Source of the DNA: CAXKXX01 sp964059975 | Lineage (GTDB): Bacteria > Pseudomonadota > Gammaproteobacteria > Enterobacterales > Enterobacteriaceae | Reading direction: 5' to 3' | Length of the DNA: 64,000 bases | Assembly: GCA_964059975.1 (NCBI GenBank) | Contig: CAXKXX010000002.1 | Location: forward strand, 62,001 to 126,000 | Shown: positions 31,433 through 40,979 of the stretch, piece by piece | Layout of the letters: every line of letters begins with the position of its first letter | How positions within the stretch are numbered: position 1 is the first letter of the stretch | Position numbers and translations under genes: made by a program | The notes under the pieces: generated by a model | Databases searched by the model: none | Told to the model about the DNA's origin: nothing | What the model saw: the letters and a program-made list of their open reading frames with translations, nothing else

Positions 31433-32722
31433 TTATAGCTTAGAGAAGCAGATTCTTGAAGCATCGATAGTGTTCTGAATGTCATCTATACTATGAGCCA
31501 CGGATATAAAATTTGACTCAAAGGCGGAGGGTGCTAGATAAATGCCCTCTTCGAGCATCATATGAAAGAAGCGCTTAAAGCGCTCCATGCTACATCCTAT
31601 CACTTGATGATAGTAAGTAACCGATGGTGCGTCAGTGAAGAATAGACTGAACATGCCGCTTACATGATTGACTACTAGCGGAATGTTTGCTTCTTTCGCG
31701 GCTTCTCTAAGCCCTTCTGCTAATCTATCGGTTAGTATGCTTAGAGTCCGGTGTACACCTTCCCGTGACAACTCGGTTAAGCACGCAAATCCCGCTGCCA
31801 TGGTTATTGGATTTCCAGATAAAGTACCAGCCTGATAAACTGGTCCAATTGGCGCGAGAATGTCCATAACCTCACGCCGCCCACCGAAGGCTCCTACCGG
31901 CATACCCCCGCCAATAATTTTTCCAAAGCAGGTCAGATCCGGTTTTACTTGATAATAAGATTGAGCTCCAGCCGGAGCAACACGGAAGCCTGTCATTACC
32001 TCATCAATGATCAATAGTGATCCATATTCGTCGCATAGTGCACGGAGGGCTTTAAGGAATGCAGGTAGAGCTGGTACGCAGCCCATATTGCCGGCTACGG
32101 CTTCAATAATGATACAAGCAATATCTGAAGGATATTGTTCGAACGCTGTACGCACTGACTCTAAATCGTTATAAGTGCAGATGATGGTGTGATTGGTAAA
32201 GGATTTAGGTACGCCCAGAGAGTTTGAGTGGCCAATGTTCAAAGCGCTAGAGCCAGTTTTCACTAGTAAGTAGTCCGCGTGGCCGTGGTAACAACCTTCA
32301 AATTTGATTATTTTATCACGGCGAGTATAGCCGCGTGCCAATCGAATAGCGCTCATAGTAGCTTCCGTGCCCGAATTAACCATACGAACTTTGTCTATAC
32401 TAGGTATTAGCTTGGTGACTAACTGCGCCATACGAACCTCTAGCTCAGTGGGAGCACCGAAGCTTAGCCCATGCTCTGCCGCTTTGATTACTGCGTTTCG
32501 GATAGTGGGGTGATTGTGCCCTAATATCATTGGACCCCAAGATCCGAGATAATCGATGTAGGATTTTCCATCTACATCAAATAGGTATGCGCCTTCTGCT
32601 CGCTTAATAAATAGCGGTATGCCACCGACACCGTTAAAGGCGCGTACCGGCGAGTTAACTCCACCAGGTATGACCTCTTGAGCTTGGTCATACATACTGA
32701 CAGATTTTCTAGATAAACCCAT
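31433..32722 (-). CDS. hemL: Glutamate-1-semialdehyde 2,1-aminomutase
   Basis: PLP enzyme that makes 5-aminolevulinate, the first committed tetrapyrrole precursor, from glutamate-1-semialdehyde. 429 residues against 426 in E. coli. The PLP lysine is Lys268 in FGKIIGGGMPVGAFGG; other blocks are IPGGVNSPVRAF, GSWGPMILGHNHP, NSGTEATMSAIRLARG and IIDEVMTGFR. Divergent from erpA, as E. coli hemL is from clcA-erpA, with clcA gone. With HemB later in the window it shows tetrapyrrole synthesis is kept. Confidence 0.98.
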   Translation of the reverse strand: MGLSRKSVSMYDQAQEVIPGGVNSPVRAFNGVGGIPLFIKRAEGAYLFDVDGKSYIDYLGSWGPMILGHNHPTIRNAVIKAAEHGLSFGAPTELEVRMAQLVTKLIPSIDKVRMVNSGTEATMSAIRLARGYTRRDKIIKFEGCYHGHADYLLVKTGSSALNIGHSNSLGVPKSFTNHTIICTYNDLESVRTAFEQYPSDIACIIIEAVAGNMGCVPALPAFLKALRALCDEYGSLLIIDEVMTGFRVAPAGAQSYYQVKPDLTCFGKIIGGGMPVGAFGGRREVMDILAPIGPVYQAGTLSGNPITMAAGFACLTELSREGVHRTLSILTDRLAEGLREAAKEANIPLVVNHVSGMFSLFFTDAPSVTYYHQVIGCSMERFKRFFHMMLEEGIYLAPSAFESNFISVAHSIDDIQNTIDASRICFSKL

Positions 32723-32998
32723 AAATTAGCTCCTAAATTTTTTAAATAATTTGCCGTGTAATGATGAAAGAGCGTATCGCACTATAAAATATGCATCGAT
32801 AGAGCGTGATAGGTCTCCGTGAATATCTAAGTTCATACTGAAAGTAAACTATTGACTAATAAGAAGGGGGCAACACAGCAAGGTAAAAAGAAAATTAGTA
32901 AGCGTCTTAGCGCGATAATGCGATATCGGATAATTGTTTATTTATATAAATGCCTTATACACCAATATTATGCTAAATCAGACTTAAGAGTAAAGACC

Positions 32999-33343
32999 AT
33001 GAATGATAAAACTAGATTACCTCTTCAATTTACAGACGCAGCAGTAAGCAGGGTTAAATGCTTAATCGCTGACGAAGAAAACCCAGACCTAAAATTGCGA
33101 GTTTATATTACTGGAGGTGGATGCAGTGGATTTCAGTACGGGTTTACCTTTGATGATAAAATTAACAGTGACGACTTGACTATTGAGAGGCAAGGGGTGG
33201 CATTGATTGTTGATCCAATGAGTCTGCAGTACTTGATTGGGGGGGCAGTAGATTACATCGAGGGACTAAATGGATCACGATTTGTGGTAACTAACCCGAA
33301 CGCTAAAACGACCTGTGGTTGCGGATCTTCGTTTAGTATTTGA
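32999..33343 (+). CDS. erpA: A-type iron-sulfur carrier protein ErpA
   Basis: Delivers Fe-S clusters to targets such as the isoprenoid enzymes IspG and IspH and respiratory proteins. The ATG at 32999 gives 114 residues, the E. coli length, starting MNDKTRLPLQFTDAA. The frame is open 49 codons further upstream, but those codons have no homology. The three cluster cysteines are present at 42 (GGGCSGF), 106 and 108 (CGCGSSFSI). A run of seven G occurs inside the gene at 33239-33245. It is convergent with mtnN across a shared hairpin. Confidence 0.97.
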   Translation: MNDKTRLPLQFTDAAVSRVKCLIADEENPDLKLRVYITGGGCSGFQYGFTFDDKINSDDLTIERQGVALIVDPMSLQYLIGGAVDYIEGLNGSRFVVTNPNAKTTCGCGSSFSI

Positions 33344-33351
33344 CTTATTTT

Positions 33352-33390
33352 GTTAGAGCGGGAATACTTTTATATTCTCTACGCTCTAAC
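33352..33390. terminator. Shared bidirectional terminator of erpA and mtnN
   Basis: GTTAGAGCG (33352-33360) pairs perfectly with CGCTCTAAC (33382-33390), with an inner GAATA/TATTC pair extending the stem. It sits 8 bp after the erpA stop. The mtnN stop codon (33381-33379) lies within it, so the last mtnN codons form part of the 3' arm. Confidence 0.65.
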
Positions 33391-34089
33391 TTGCCCAGTT
33401 AGAGCCTTAAGAATAGCAAGCACTATAATCATGGCCTGTCCGTCTACGATTGCGAGGAATTTGCTAAAGTTAATGTGGGATACGCTATCGGCGAGGTCCG
33501 AGATAAAACGAACTCCTAAAAACGGTGTACCGAACAGGTAGCACGCATGAGCTACTGCCGCAGCCTCCATCTCAACTGCGACAACGTTTGGAAAGGTGGC
33601 GCGAATACCTGCTAGCTTTTCTGCACCACCAATAAACGCATCGCCGCTACAAATTAATCCACGAGAAACGTTTAGATTTAGTTCTTTAATAGCGTTTTCT
33701 GCTAGTCTGATTAACGCACTATCTGCGAAGAAAGCTACTGGGCAATTAGCCATCTGACCTGGTTTATAGCCAAAAGCAGTTACATCAACATCATGATAAC
33801 GTACTTCTTCCGACACTACGATATCGCCGATTTTCAATGTTCTATCTAGACCACCAGCGGAGCCAGTATTAATCACTACATCAGGTTTGCACTGTTGTAG
33901 CAAAAGGGTGGTGCTAATAGCTGCAGAGACTTTTCCGATACCAGATTTTAGTAGTGCAATTTGAGCATTTCCGATCTGTCCGGTATAGATTTTAGTACCC
34001 GGATATTGAAAAGTCCGAAGGTTTTCTATCTGATTACGTAAAAGGGCGATCTCCTGCTCCATTGCGGCGATAATGGCTACTTTTTTCAT
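33379..34089 (-). CDS. mtnN: 5'-methylthioadenosine/S-adenosylhomocysteine nucleosidase
   Basis: Removes adenine from methylthioadenosine, S-adenosylhomocysteine and 5'-deoxyadenosine, clearing inhibitory SAM by-products. 236 residues against 232 in E. coli. Visible features are IIAAMEQEIALL with the catalytic Glu region near residues 11-13, INTGSAGG, VAVEMEAAAVAH and the catalytic Asp in FISDLAD. In E. coli yadS and btuF lie between erpA and mtnN; both are gone, so the two genes are now convergent neighbours. It fits a cell with SAM-dependent enzymes such as UbiE and RsmC. Confidence 0.97.
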   Translation of the reverse strand: MKKVAIIAAMEQEIALLRNQIENLRTFQYPGTKIYTGQIGNAQIALLKSGIGKVSAAISTTLLLQQCKPDVVINTGSAGGLDRTLKIGDIVVSEEVRYHDVDVTAFGYKPGQMANCPVAFFADSALIRLAENAIKELNLNVSRGLICSGDAFIGGAEKLAGIRATFPNVVAVEMEAAAVAHACYLFGTPFLGVRFISDLADSVSHINFSKFLAIVDGQAMIIVLAILKALTGQVRA

Positions 34090-35657
34090 AAAAACACTCG
34101 CGGTTACATTTAGAAATTATATAGCGGCTTACTATGATGCTGGAAGAGATACTTTATTCTATTTGTTAGTGAACATACTACTTGTAATCTGTAGATAAAA
34201 ATAAGAAATAACAGAGACCCCCCCCCAATTAATTAAAAACTTGACCTATTAAGCCATCTAGTTAATTGATTCCGATTTAAGAGCATCACAAGATCGTGAA
34301 ATAGATCGAGAATAATTAGGACACATCATAAATTTTCTTACTAGTAGACATTGTTAAAAAATAAAGGGTTTTACCCTAAAGTTTTCCTTGGATGATACAA
34401 ATGTACTTCACTTATTCTATAGAGTATACGGAATGGGTCGTGTAAATGTTTAGAGAGATTTTACATTAACTAAGATTCAAGCTAGTTTCCGCTACGTTGA
34501 TTACGTCGATTAGCTAGTTGTTTAGCTAAGCCACTCATTTCTTTTAAAAATATTCTAGAAATTTGTTATTTAGTGCTGAGCACCATAACCCCCTCCCACC
34601 TTTTTTAGTTTTATCAATGACTAGGCAAAACTGATCAACTTATATAGTCATCTAATTCGCTTAATGACTTCATCAAGCCTTCTGGCGACCATGAATATGT
34701 GCTAGGTTAAGTTAACGAATCTATGTAAGGTCGAAAACCCATCTCATTTCGCCATGCTACTTTATTTGTTAAAAATGTACGATTTTTTAAACAGTACTCA
34801 CCTGCGTCTTATATCGTACTTCAGTACCGATGCAGCATACATTAATTAGCGCCGATTCAGAATACATTAGCTTATGCGATTAAGCGCATAGAAAGCTGTG
34901 ATCTCAGGGATCTCCATCTTTCTTTTGGGTCTATCTAAACAAGGTTCTTTAATTAGTGATAGTAATCCGACGAAACAATACAAAGGTAGTTTAACAGAAA
35001 ACCGAATATTCTGATTACTTAAAAGGGAAGCGTCATTACGATTATTAAGCCCAAAGGTTTCTTCGCGATCTAGATTATTGAAATAACGGAAGAGACTTCT
35101 ATTATATTTACAATCTTAAAATCACAGTAGAACAAGATATCTGTACCATGTGATAGATTTATTGGCGTCTGCACAGTCCTCGAGATATGGATGCATCTAA
35201 TTCCGATTGATGCCGTTCAACTATTAATTCGACTGGTATGTCGGGAATATGGGCGTAGTGATTATCTGCTTGAAGCTCAATTTTAGCATCGGATCCTTAT
35301 TTTAAGGAGATTTAATTTATATTAAGGTCCCAATGAGTTTTCTTATCATATATAAGAAGAATAACGGACGATGAGCATATTAATTTTTTGGATACTTAGT
35401 AAGAAGTTGTGCTCGACGGAATGACTAATGTTTGTATTTATAGTAAATCTTAATTTCTCGATGAGAGAATAATTAATCAGGTAGTCAAATAATATTTCCC
35501 CATGTTAAAGTCTGGAATACATTTTGTAAATACAGACAAAATTTATTTACTACTATTAACAATCTGAGCTGGAACTTTAGGCTGATAATTAGCTATGACA
35601 ATGCACCTAATTTATTAAAAAAAGTTTTTAACGACTTCATAAAAAAGAGATACACAG
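34090..35657. other. Gene-free stretch between mtnN and degP
   Basis: About 1.57 kb where E. coli has dgt (1.5 kb) between mtnN and degP. The size suggests erosion in place, though I recognise no dgt segment. A nine-C run lies at 34218-34226. The degP promoter is at the 3' end. Confidence 0.6.
35571..35598 (+). promoter_or_regulatory. Sigma-E-type promoter of degP
   Basis: GGAACTT at 35571-35577 matches the sigma-E -35 consensus. After 16 bp comes TATGAC. The E. coli degP promoter has GGAACTT, 16 bp, TCTGAA, and shares the AGGCT after the -35 element. The site lies 60 bp upstream of the ATG. By comparison with E. coli this suggests envelope-stress control, provided rpoE is still present. Confidence 0.6.
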
Positions 35658-36917
35658 ATGAAAAAAACCGTATTAATTTTAAGTGCACTGATATTCAGTA
35701 TAGCTACAGGAAATATTCCAGAAAGCGCCGCAAAAACTGCGATTTCCAATATCCCACAACCACCGCTCCCAAGCCTAGCAACGATGTTAGAAAAAGTTAT
35801 TCCTTCTGTGGTTAGTATTAATGTAGAAGGTAGCACCACACTCAATACGTCAAAAATACCACCGCAATTTCAGGAATTCTTTGATGAAGACTCAGCATTT
35901 TGCCGTAACGGCTCCCCATTTCAGGGTTCGCCACTGTGTCAAATATGGCCGGATGGACAACAACAGGGCGCGCGACAAAATTTTCAGGCAGTGGGTGCCG
36001 GGGTAGTGATTGATGCAGCCAAAGGCTACGTCGTGACCAATAATCATGTAGTAGATAACGCCAACAAAATTCAAGTAAAGCTGAGTGATAATAGATACTA
36101 CGATGCAAAAGTCATCGGTAAAGATATGGGTTCCGATATTGCTCTTCTTCAGTTAAAAGACTTCAAGGATCTTGCAGCCATAAAAATAGCGGACTCTGAT
36201 CAATTACGTGTGGGGGATTACTCAATCGCTATAGGAAATCCTTATGGACTTGGTGAATCTGCAACTTCAGGTATTGTTTCTGCATTAGGCCGTAGTGGCC
36301 TAAATATCGAAAATTATGAGAATTTTATCCAGACTGATGCCGCGATTAATCGCGGCAACTCTGGCGGCGCATTAGTTAATCTAAATGGCGAGTTAATCGG
36401 TATAAATACTGCAATCTTAGCGCCTGACGGCGGCAATATTGGCATCGGTTTTGCAATCCCTAGTAATATGGTAAAAAATCTAACAGCACAAATCCTTGAA
36501 TACGGTCAGGTGAGACGTGGTGAGCTAGGCATTAAGGGGATTGAATTGAATTCTGATTTGGCGAAAGTGATGCAGATTGAAGCGCAACGCGGCGTTTTTG
36601 TTAGCGAAGTGATTTCTAAATCTTCCGCCGCAAAGGCAGGGATTAAATCCGGCGATGTAATCGTTACTATTAATGGCAAGTCTATTTCTAGCTTTGCTCC
36701 TTTCAGAGCGGAAATTGGCACATTGCCAATTGGTAGCAAGATAATTTTAGGCGTCGTTCGAGACGGTAAGTTAATCGTCCTTAATGTCACTCTTAACCAG
36801 AGTACTCATATAGAAACCGAGTCTCATGGCACCTATGTTAGTGTAGAAGGATCCGAGTTAAGTGGGGCTAAAATTAGTACTAAAAAAAATATACCAGAAG
36901 ATGTTCTCTGGGGTTGA
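35658..36917 (+). CDS. degP: Periplasmic serine protease DegP, lacking the second PDZ domain
   Basis: Periplasmic protease and chaperone of the HtrA family. 419 residues against 474 in E. coli DegP. A signal peptide (MKKTVLILSALIFSIATG, ending near Ala24-Ala25) is followed by a trypsin-like domain with His130, Asp160 and Ser235 (GNSGGAL). The LA-loop Cys pair typical of DegP and not DegQ is present (FCRNGSPFQGSPLC). PDZ1 covers roughly 280-375. The protein then ends after about 40 unrelated-looking residues with no PDZ2, and no PDZ2-like sequence follows the stop. This resembles single-PDZ proteases such as DegS but keeps a cleavable signal peptide. Synteny with mtnN supports degP. Activity and oligomer size may differ from E. 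coli. Confidence 0.93.
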   Translation: MKKTVLILSALIFSIATGNIPESAAKTAISNIPQPPLPSLATMLEKVIPSVVSINVEGSTTLNTSKIPPQFQEFFDEDSAFCRNGSPFQGSPLCQIWPDGQQQGARQNFQAVGAGVVIDAAKGYVVTNNHVVDNANKIQVKLSDNRYYDAKVIGKDMGSDIALLQLKDFKDLAAIKIADSDQLRVGDYSIAIGNPYGLGESATSGIVSALGRSGLNIENYENFIQTDAAINRGNSGGALVNLNGELIGINTAILAPDGGNIGIGFAIPSNMVKNLTAQILEYGQVRRGELGIKGIELNSDLAKVMQIEAQRGVFVSEVISKSSAAKAGIKSGDVIVTINGKSISSFAPFRAEIGTLPIGSKIILGVVRDGKLIVLNVTLNQSTHIETESHGTYVSVEGSELSGAKISTKKNIPEDVLWG

Positions 36918-38636
36918 AGGAAATATTAAAATCTTTATTGCGCTCTAAAAAAGGACAATATGACTTTGGGTATTCATTAATAACCTGTCTTAAGTCTACG
37001 AAATATTCGTACAATTTTTAACAACGCGCTTTATGTACTGGTGCTAAATATTCAACACGAAAAGAGCGGGTCCGTGATTTTTGGTGCAGTTAATTTTTAT
37101 CACTCTTATCAGTTCATATGGAAAGCACATAAGAAAGTGGCTAATTGATTACAAATTAACGTATCTCCTACTTACTGTGGGGGGTGAGATTTTGACTCAG
37201 GAATAAAGTTCTTGAATGTCTATACACTTATTCATGGTAGTTAATTCGATAGGGTGAGCTAGAAAGACACTATAGACTAGTGGCAAAGCAACATTTTTTC
37301 GTAGCGAGTGATCATTTACTGTACTATCTAGACCCTTTTTATCATAGCTCCTGCATGCGATAGATAAACTATTTTTTATCTCATAATACTGCATGTCGAT
37401 CTTTATCTTTTTCTTCCTTTGTGTTTATAAGAGACTTAAATCTTCAAGAAATAAGAGGTAATTACGTCTATGATCTAGAGTACAATTTAACTTACAATAC
37501 TAATAATCTAGTAAGAAATCGCTTTAGATAATCTAAAATGCTACACTGGAAATATGAGTAATCGGGCGCTATTTTAATCATGAATATTTGACTTTTATGT
37601 TCAGAGCACGTGGGACGAGATCCTGTGTGCCATAAAGCTAACTTATGTGAAGTTGCAAATTCGTCATGCACAGCGCTTACTACGACCCTGGGCTTTCTCT
37701 TAAAGCCATTCAGCCTCCATCTAATCGTAAGAATTTTGGTAAAATAGATAGTATCTATAGCGCCATAAATTTTTAGTTCATAGTAATAATTTTTATTAAA
37801 TCATTATAAGATTCCATAGTCGCTCAATCTTCATATCCACCCATTCATCATGCAATTCGGCGCCCCTATTTAAACTAATGATCTACTCGTCGATCCCGGA
37901 CATTATATTGAAAATCAACCTTACGACTCGATACTTGATATCAATCTAATTTATTTTATCTTTCCTCATTCAATACATTACCGACTTTTCTCTGAGCTAA
38001 TCGATTACAGCATATGACGACCGCAATTCACCCGTATAGCAACTATGGAAATTACATACTTAATAACCTAGCATGTCTTTTATGATCAAGATTAGTCACT
38101 AGACTTGCTCTCGTTTAATTTTAATGACATGTCAATAAAAATTTAGAGGAACGCCTGGAAGTATATTGAATTTTTCATAAAACTATACTTACTTCTTTGT
38201 TGATAATTTTATTTTGAGAAGCAATGATCGCTTGATCTCAATAAAATTCTAAAATTAGAAAAAATTAATCACGGAAACCTAAATCAGACAGGATGTCTAC
38301 TATCTGATATATGCATAAGTTTTTAGATCGGAGGATTTTCGTTCATCTATTTCTGTGACACTAATACTTTCGTTCTCCTTACACCACAAGATAAACATCT
38401 AACAATGCTTATTGTCTCAGATTAAGATTAATTGTATAGATACAATAATAAGAGCCCTAAAGTTTCTAGGAGCTTAAACCCCCTATAATCTGATAAAAAG
38501 TCTCTATTGCGAATCAAGTTTTCACCAATATACCTATTCAATAAAAATATGCTAGACATCTAGATAACCTCCTCGTAACTTTGCAAGCAATAAGTGTTTT
38601 TAATGTTAGCGTAGAAAATTTTTAAGAGGAGATAGA
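36918..38636. other. Gene-free stretch between degP and rmuC
   Basis: About 1.7 kb with no recognised relic. The 65-codon open stretch at 37197-37394 on the minus strand has no family features. Confidence 0.6.
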
Positions 38637-40085
38637 GTGGATCAGAATTTAACGTATGGGATCGGTGGGATCGGGATTGGTCTGCTATTCTCATTTTTGA
38701 GCGCAATTTTATGGACCCAGAAAAACAAAGCGCGGTATGCATCCGAGTTGCGTTTGCTAGAACAAACCCTAAAACAGGTTAAACAGGCGGAGGCAGATCA
38801 AGATAAAATACTACGCCGCCGCGAGCAAGATATGCGTCAAAACGAATTAGAATTGAGACATCTACATAGCCAACTAGCGGCTAGTAAGGAAAACCTACAG
38901 CATCTTAATCATTGGAGAAACGAATATGAGTTGCTTAATCAAGAGTTACGCGTTCAACGTAAAGTAAATATTGATCAGGAAGCAGAGCTACGTGAAGTCA
39001 CTATTCGACTCGAAGAGACACGTATTGCCGCAGAAGAAAAGCGCCGCCTACTAATTAACAGTGAGCAGCGTCTCACTATTCAATTCGAAAACCTGGCAAA
39101 CCGTATTTTCGAGCACAGTAGTCGCAGATCGGATGAACAAAACCAGAAAAGTTTAGATCTACTACTTTTGCCCTTACGTGAACAGTTGGACGGTTTTCAC
39201 CGACAAGTTCAAGATAGCTTTGGGCAGGAAGCACGAGAACGGCATACGTTAACACATGAAATACGTAATTTACAGAAGCTGAATACCCAGATAGCCCATG
39301 AAGCGATCAACCTTACCAAAGCGCTGAAAGGGGATAAAAAAATTCAAGGAAACTGGGGCGAGGTAGTTCTCAATCGAGTACTAGAATCTTCTGGACTACG
39401 AGAAGGGCATGAGTATGAAACTCAAGTCAATTTACGAGTAGATCCAAATAGTCGCATGCAGCCGGACGTAATTGTACGCCTTCCAAAAGGAAGGGACGTA
39501 GTCATTGATGCCAAAGTGTCTCTGATTGCCTACGAGCGTTACTTTAACGGCCAAGATGAGGCGCAGATCGAATCGGCGCTAAAGGAGCATATTAACTCGC
39601 TGCGTAGCCACATCAGGCTATTAGGACATAAGGATTATCAGAAGCTTCCAAGCTTATGTTCATTAGATTATATATTAATGTTCATCCCCATAGAACCAGC
39701 CTTTCTAATAGCGATTGACCGTGAGCCCGAACTAATCAGCGAAGCGCTTAAGAAGAACATCATGCTAGTCAGTCCCACTACACTTCTGGTGGCGCTGCGT
39801 ACTATCAGTAATCTATGGCGCTATGAAAATCAAAGTCGGAATGCCCAACACATTGCTGAGCGAGCAGCAAAGCTTTACGACAAGATGCGACTTTTTGTTG
39901 ACGACATGTCTGCACTAGGACAGAGCCTAGAAAAAGCTCAGGGGAGCTATCTTCAGGCAATTAATAAACTGAGCACTGGACGTGGAAACCTTATCGGTCA
40001 AATTGAAAATTTTCGAACAATGGGAATCGAGGTAAAGCGCCCAATCAATTCTTTAATGTCTGAACAAGCTAGGGCATCGACATAA
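38637..40085 (+). CDS. rmuC: DNA recombination protein RmuC homologue
   Basis: Membrane-anchored, nuclease-fold protein that limits inversions at short inverted repeats in E. coli. 482 residues against 475. It has an N-terminal membrane segment (residues about 5-25), a long coiled coil (about 30-150), and the conserved RmuC domain with ALKGDKKIQGNWGEVVL, MQPDVIVRLP and DVVIDAKVSL, then MLVSPTTLLVALRTI. The start is GTG at 38637 behind a good ribosome binding site (AGAGGAGAT). It precedes ubiE as in E. coli. Its presence is worth noting because this window is rich in perfect inverted repeats. Confidence 0.95.
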   Translation: MDQNLTYGIGGIGIGLLFSFLSAILWTQKNKARYASELRLLEQTLKQVKQAEADQDKILRRREQDMRQNELELRHLHSQLAASKENLQHLNHWRNEYELLNQELRVQRKVNIDQEAELREVTIRLEETRIAAEEKRRLLINSEQRLTIQFENLANRIFEHSSRRSDEQNQKSLDLLLLPLREQLDGFHRQVQDSFGQEARERHTLTHEIRNLQKLNTQIAHEAINLTKALKGDKKIQGNWGEVVLNRVLESSGLREGHEYETQVNLRVDPNSRMQPDVIVRLPKGRDVVIDAKVSLIAYERYFNGQDEAQIESALKEHINSLRSHIRLLGHKDYQKLPSLCSLDYILMFIPIEPAFLIAIDREPELISEALKKNIMLVSPTTLLVALRTISNLWRYENQSRNAQHIAERAAKLYDKMRLFVDDMSALGQSLEKAQGSYLQAINKLSTGRGNLIGQIENFRTMGIEVKRPINSLMSEQARAST

Positions 40086-40212
40086 GAGTGCAACCACCTG
40101 ATCTAGGGAAAGAAAATCTATTTCTGATCCTGTTAGCTATTAAAAAACGAGGTTTTATAACTAATTCTGGTAAACTCAGTATCAATTAAATTGAGTAAAT
40201 AACAGGCGGAAT

Positions 40213-40968
40213 ATGGAAAAAAAACTGCAGAAAACCACTCATTTTGGTTTTCGAACCGTCCCAATAGAGGAAAAACAGGCGATGGTCGCAGACGTTTTTC
40301 ATTCAGTGGCAGAAAAGTATGATATAATGAATGATATCATGTCACTCGGTATACATCGAATTTGGAAGCGCTTTGCCATTGGGTGTAGCGGCGCACGACG
40401 CGGTCAGAGGATAATGGACTTAGCCGGAGGCACCGGCGACTTATCATCTAAATTCTCTAATATAGTTGGAGAACAAGGTTTAGTAGTCCTAGCGGATATC
40501 AACGATTCAATGCTTAAAGCCGGTCGGGAGAAGCTACGCGATCTCGGTATCGTCGGCAATATTATCTACGTACAAGCTAATGCGGAAGAATTACCATTTT
40601 CCGACAACTACTTTGACTGCGTCATTATTGCTTTCGGATTACGCAATATCACTAAAAAAGACAAAGCATTATGTGAGATGTACCGCGTAGTAAAGCCGGG
40701 GGGCCGCCTCTTAGTGCTTGAATTTTCTAAGCCTCGCTTAACAGTTTTAAATAAAATCTACGATGTATATTCCTTCTATATTCTTCCAAAAATAGGTGCA
40801 TTAGTACTGAATGATTCAGATAGTTACCGTTATCTAGCAGAATCAATCCGCATGCATCCTAATCAAGAAACTCTCAAGACTATGATGATGAATTCTGGTT
40901 TTGATAATGTCACCTATTTTAGTCTGACTGGAGGCATCGTAGCTTTGCATCGTGGCTTCAAATTTTGA
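40213..40968 (+). CDS. ubiE: Ubiquinone/menaquinone C-methyltransferase
   Basis: SAM-dependent C-methylation in ubiquinone (and menaquinone) synthesis. 251 residues, the E. coli length. Motif I is DLAGGTGDL (69-77), preceded by the family signature around YDIMNDIMSLGIHRIWK, with the second signature RVVKPGGRLLVLEFSKP. An AGGCGGA ribosome binding site lies 5 bp before the ATG. First gene of the ubiE-ubiJ-ubiB operon, 127 bp after rmuC. Confidence 0.98.
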   Translation: MEKKLQKTTHFGFRTVPIEEKQAMVADVFHSVAEKYDIMNDIMSLGIHRIWKRFAIGCSGARRGQRIMDLAGGTGDLSSKFSNIVGEQGLVVLADINDSMLKAGREKLRDLGIVGNIIYVQANAEELPFSDNYFDCVIIAFGLRNITKKDKALCEMYRVVKPGGRLLVLEFSKPRLTVLNKIYDVYSFYILPKIGALVLNDSDSYRYLAESIRMHPNQETLKTMMMNSGFDNVTYFSLTGGIVALHRGFKF

Positions 40969-40979
40969 GAAATATACTT

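Noticed and set aside
32852..32998. 49-codon N-terminal extension of ErpA
   Set aside because: The family protein is 114 residues and starts at 32999; the upstream part is Lys-rich drift without homology.
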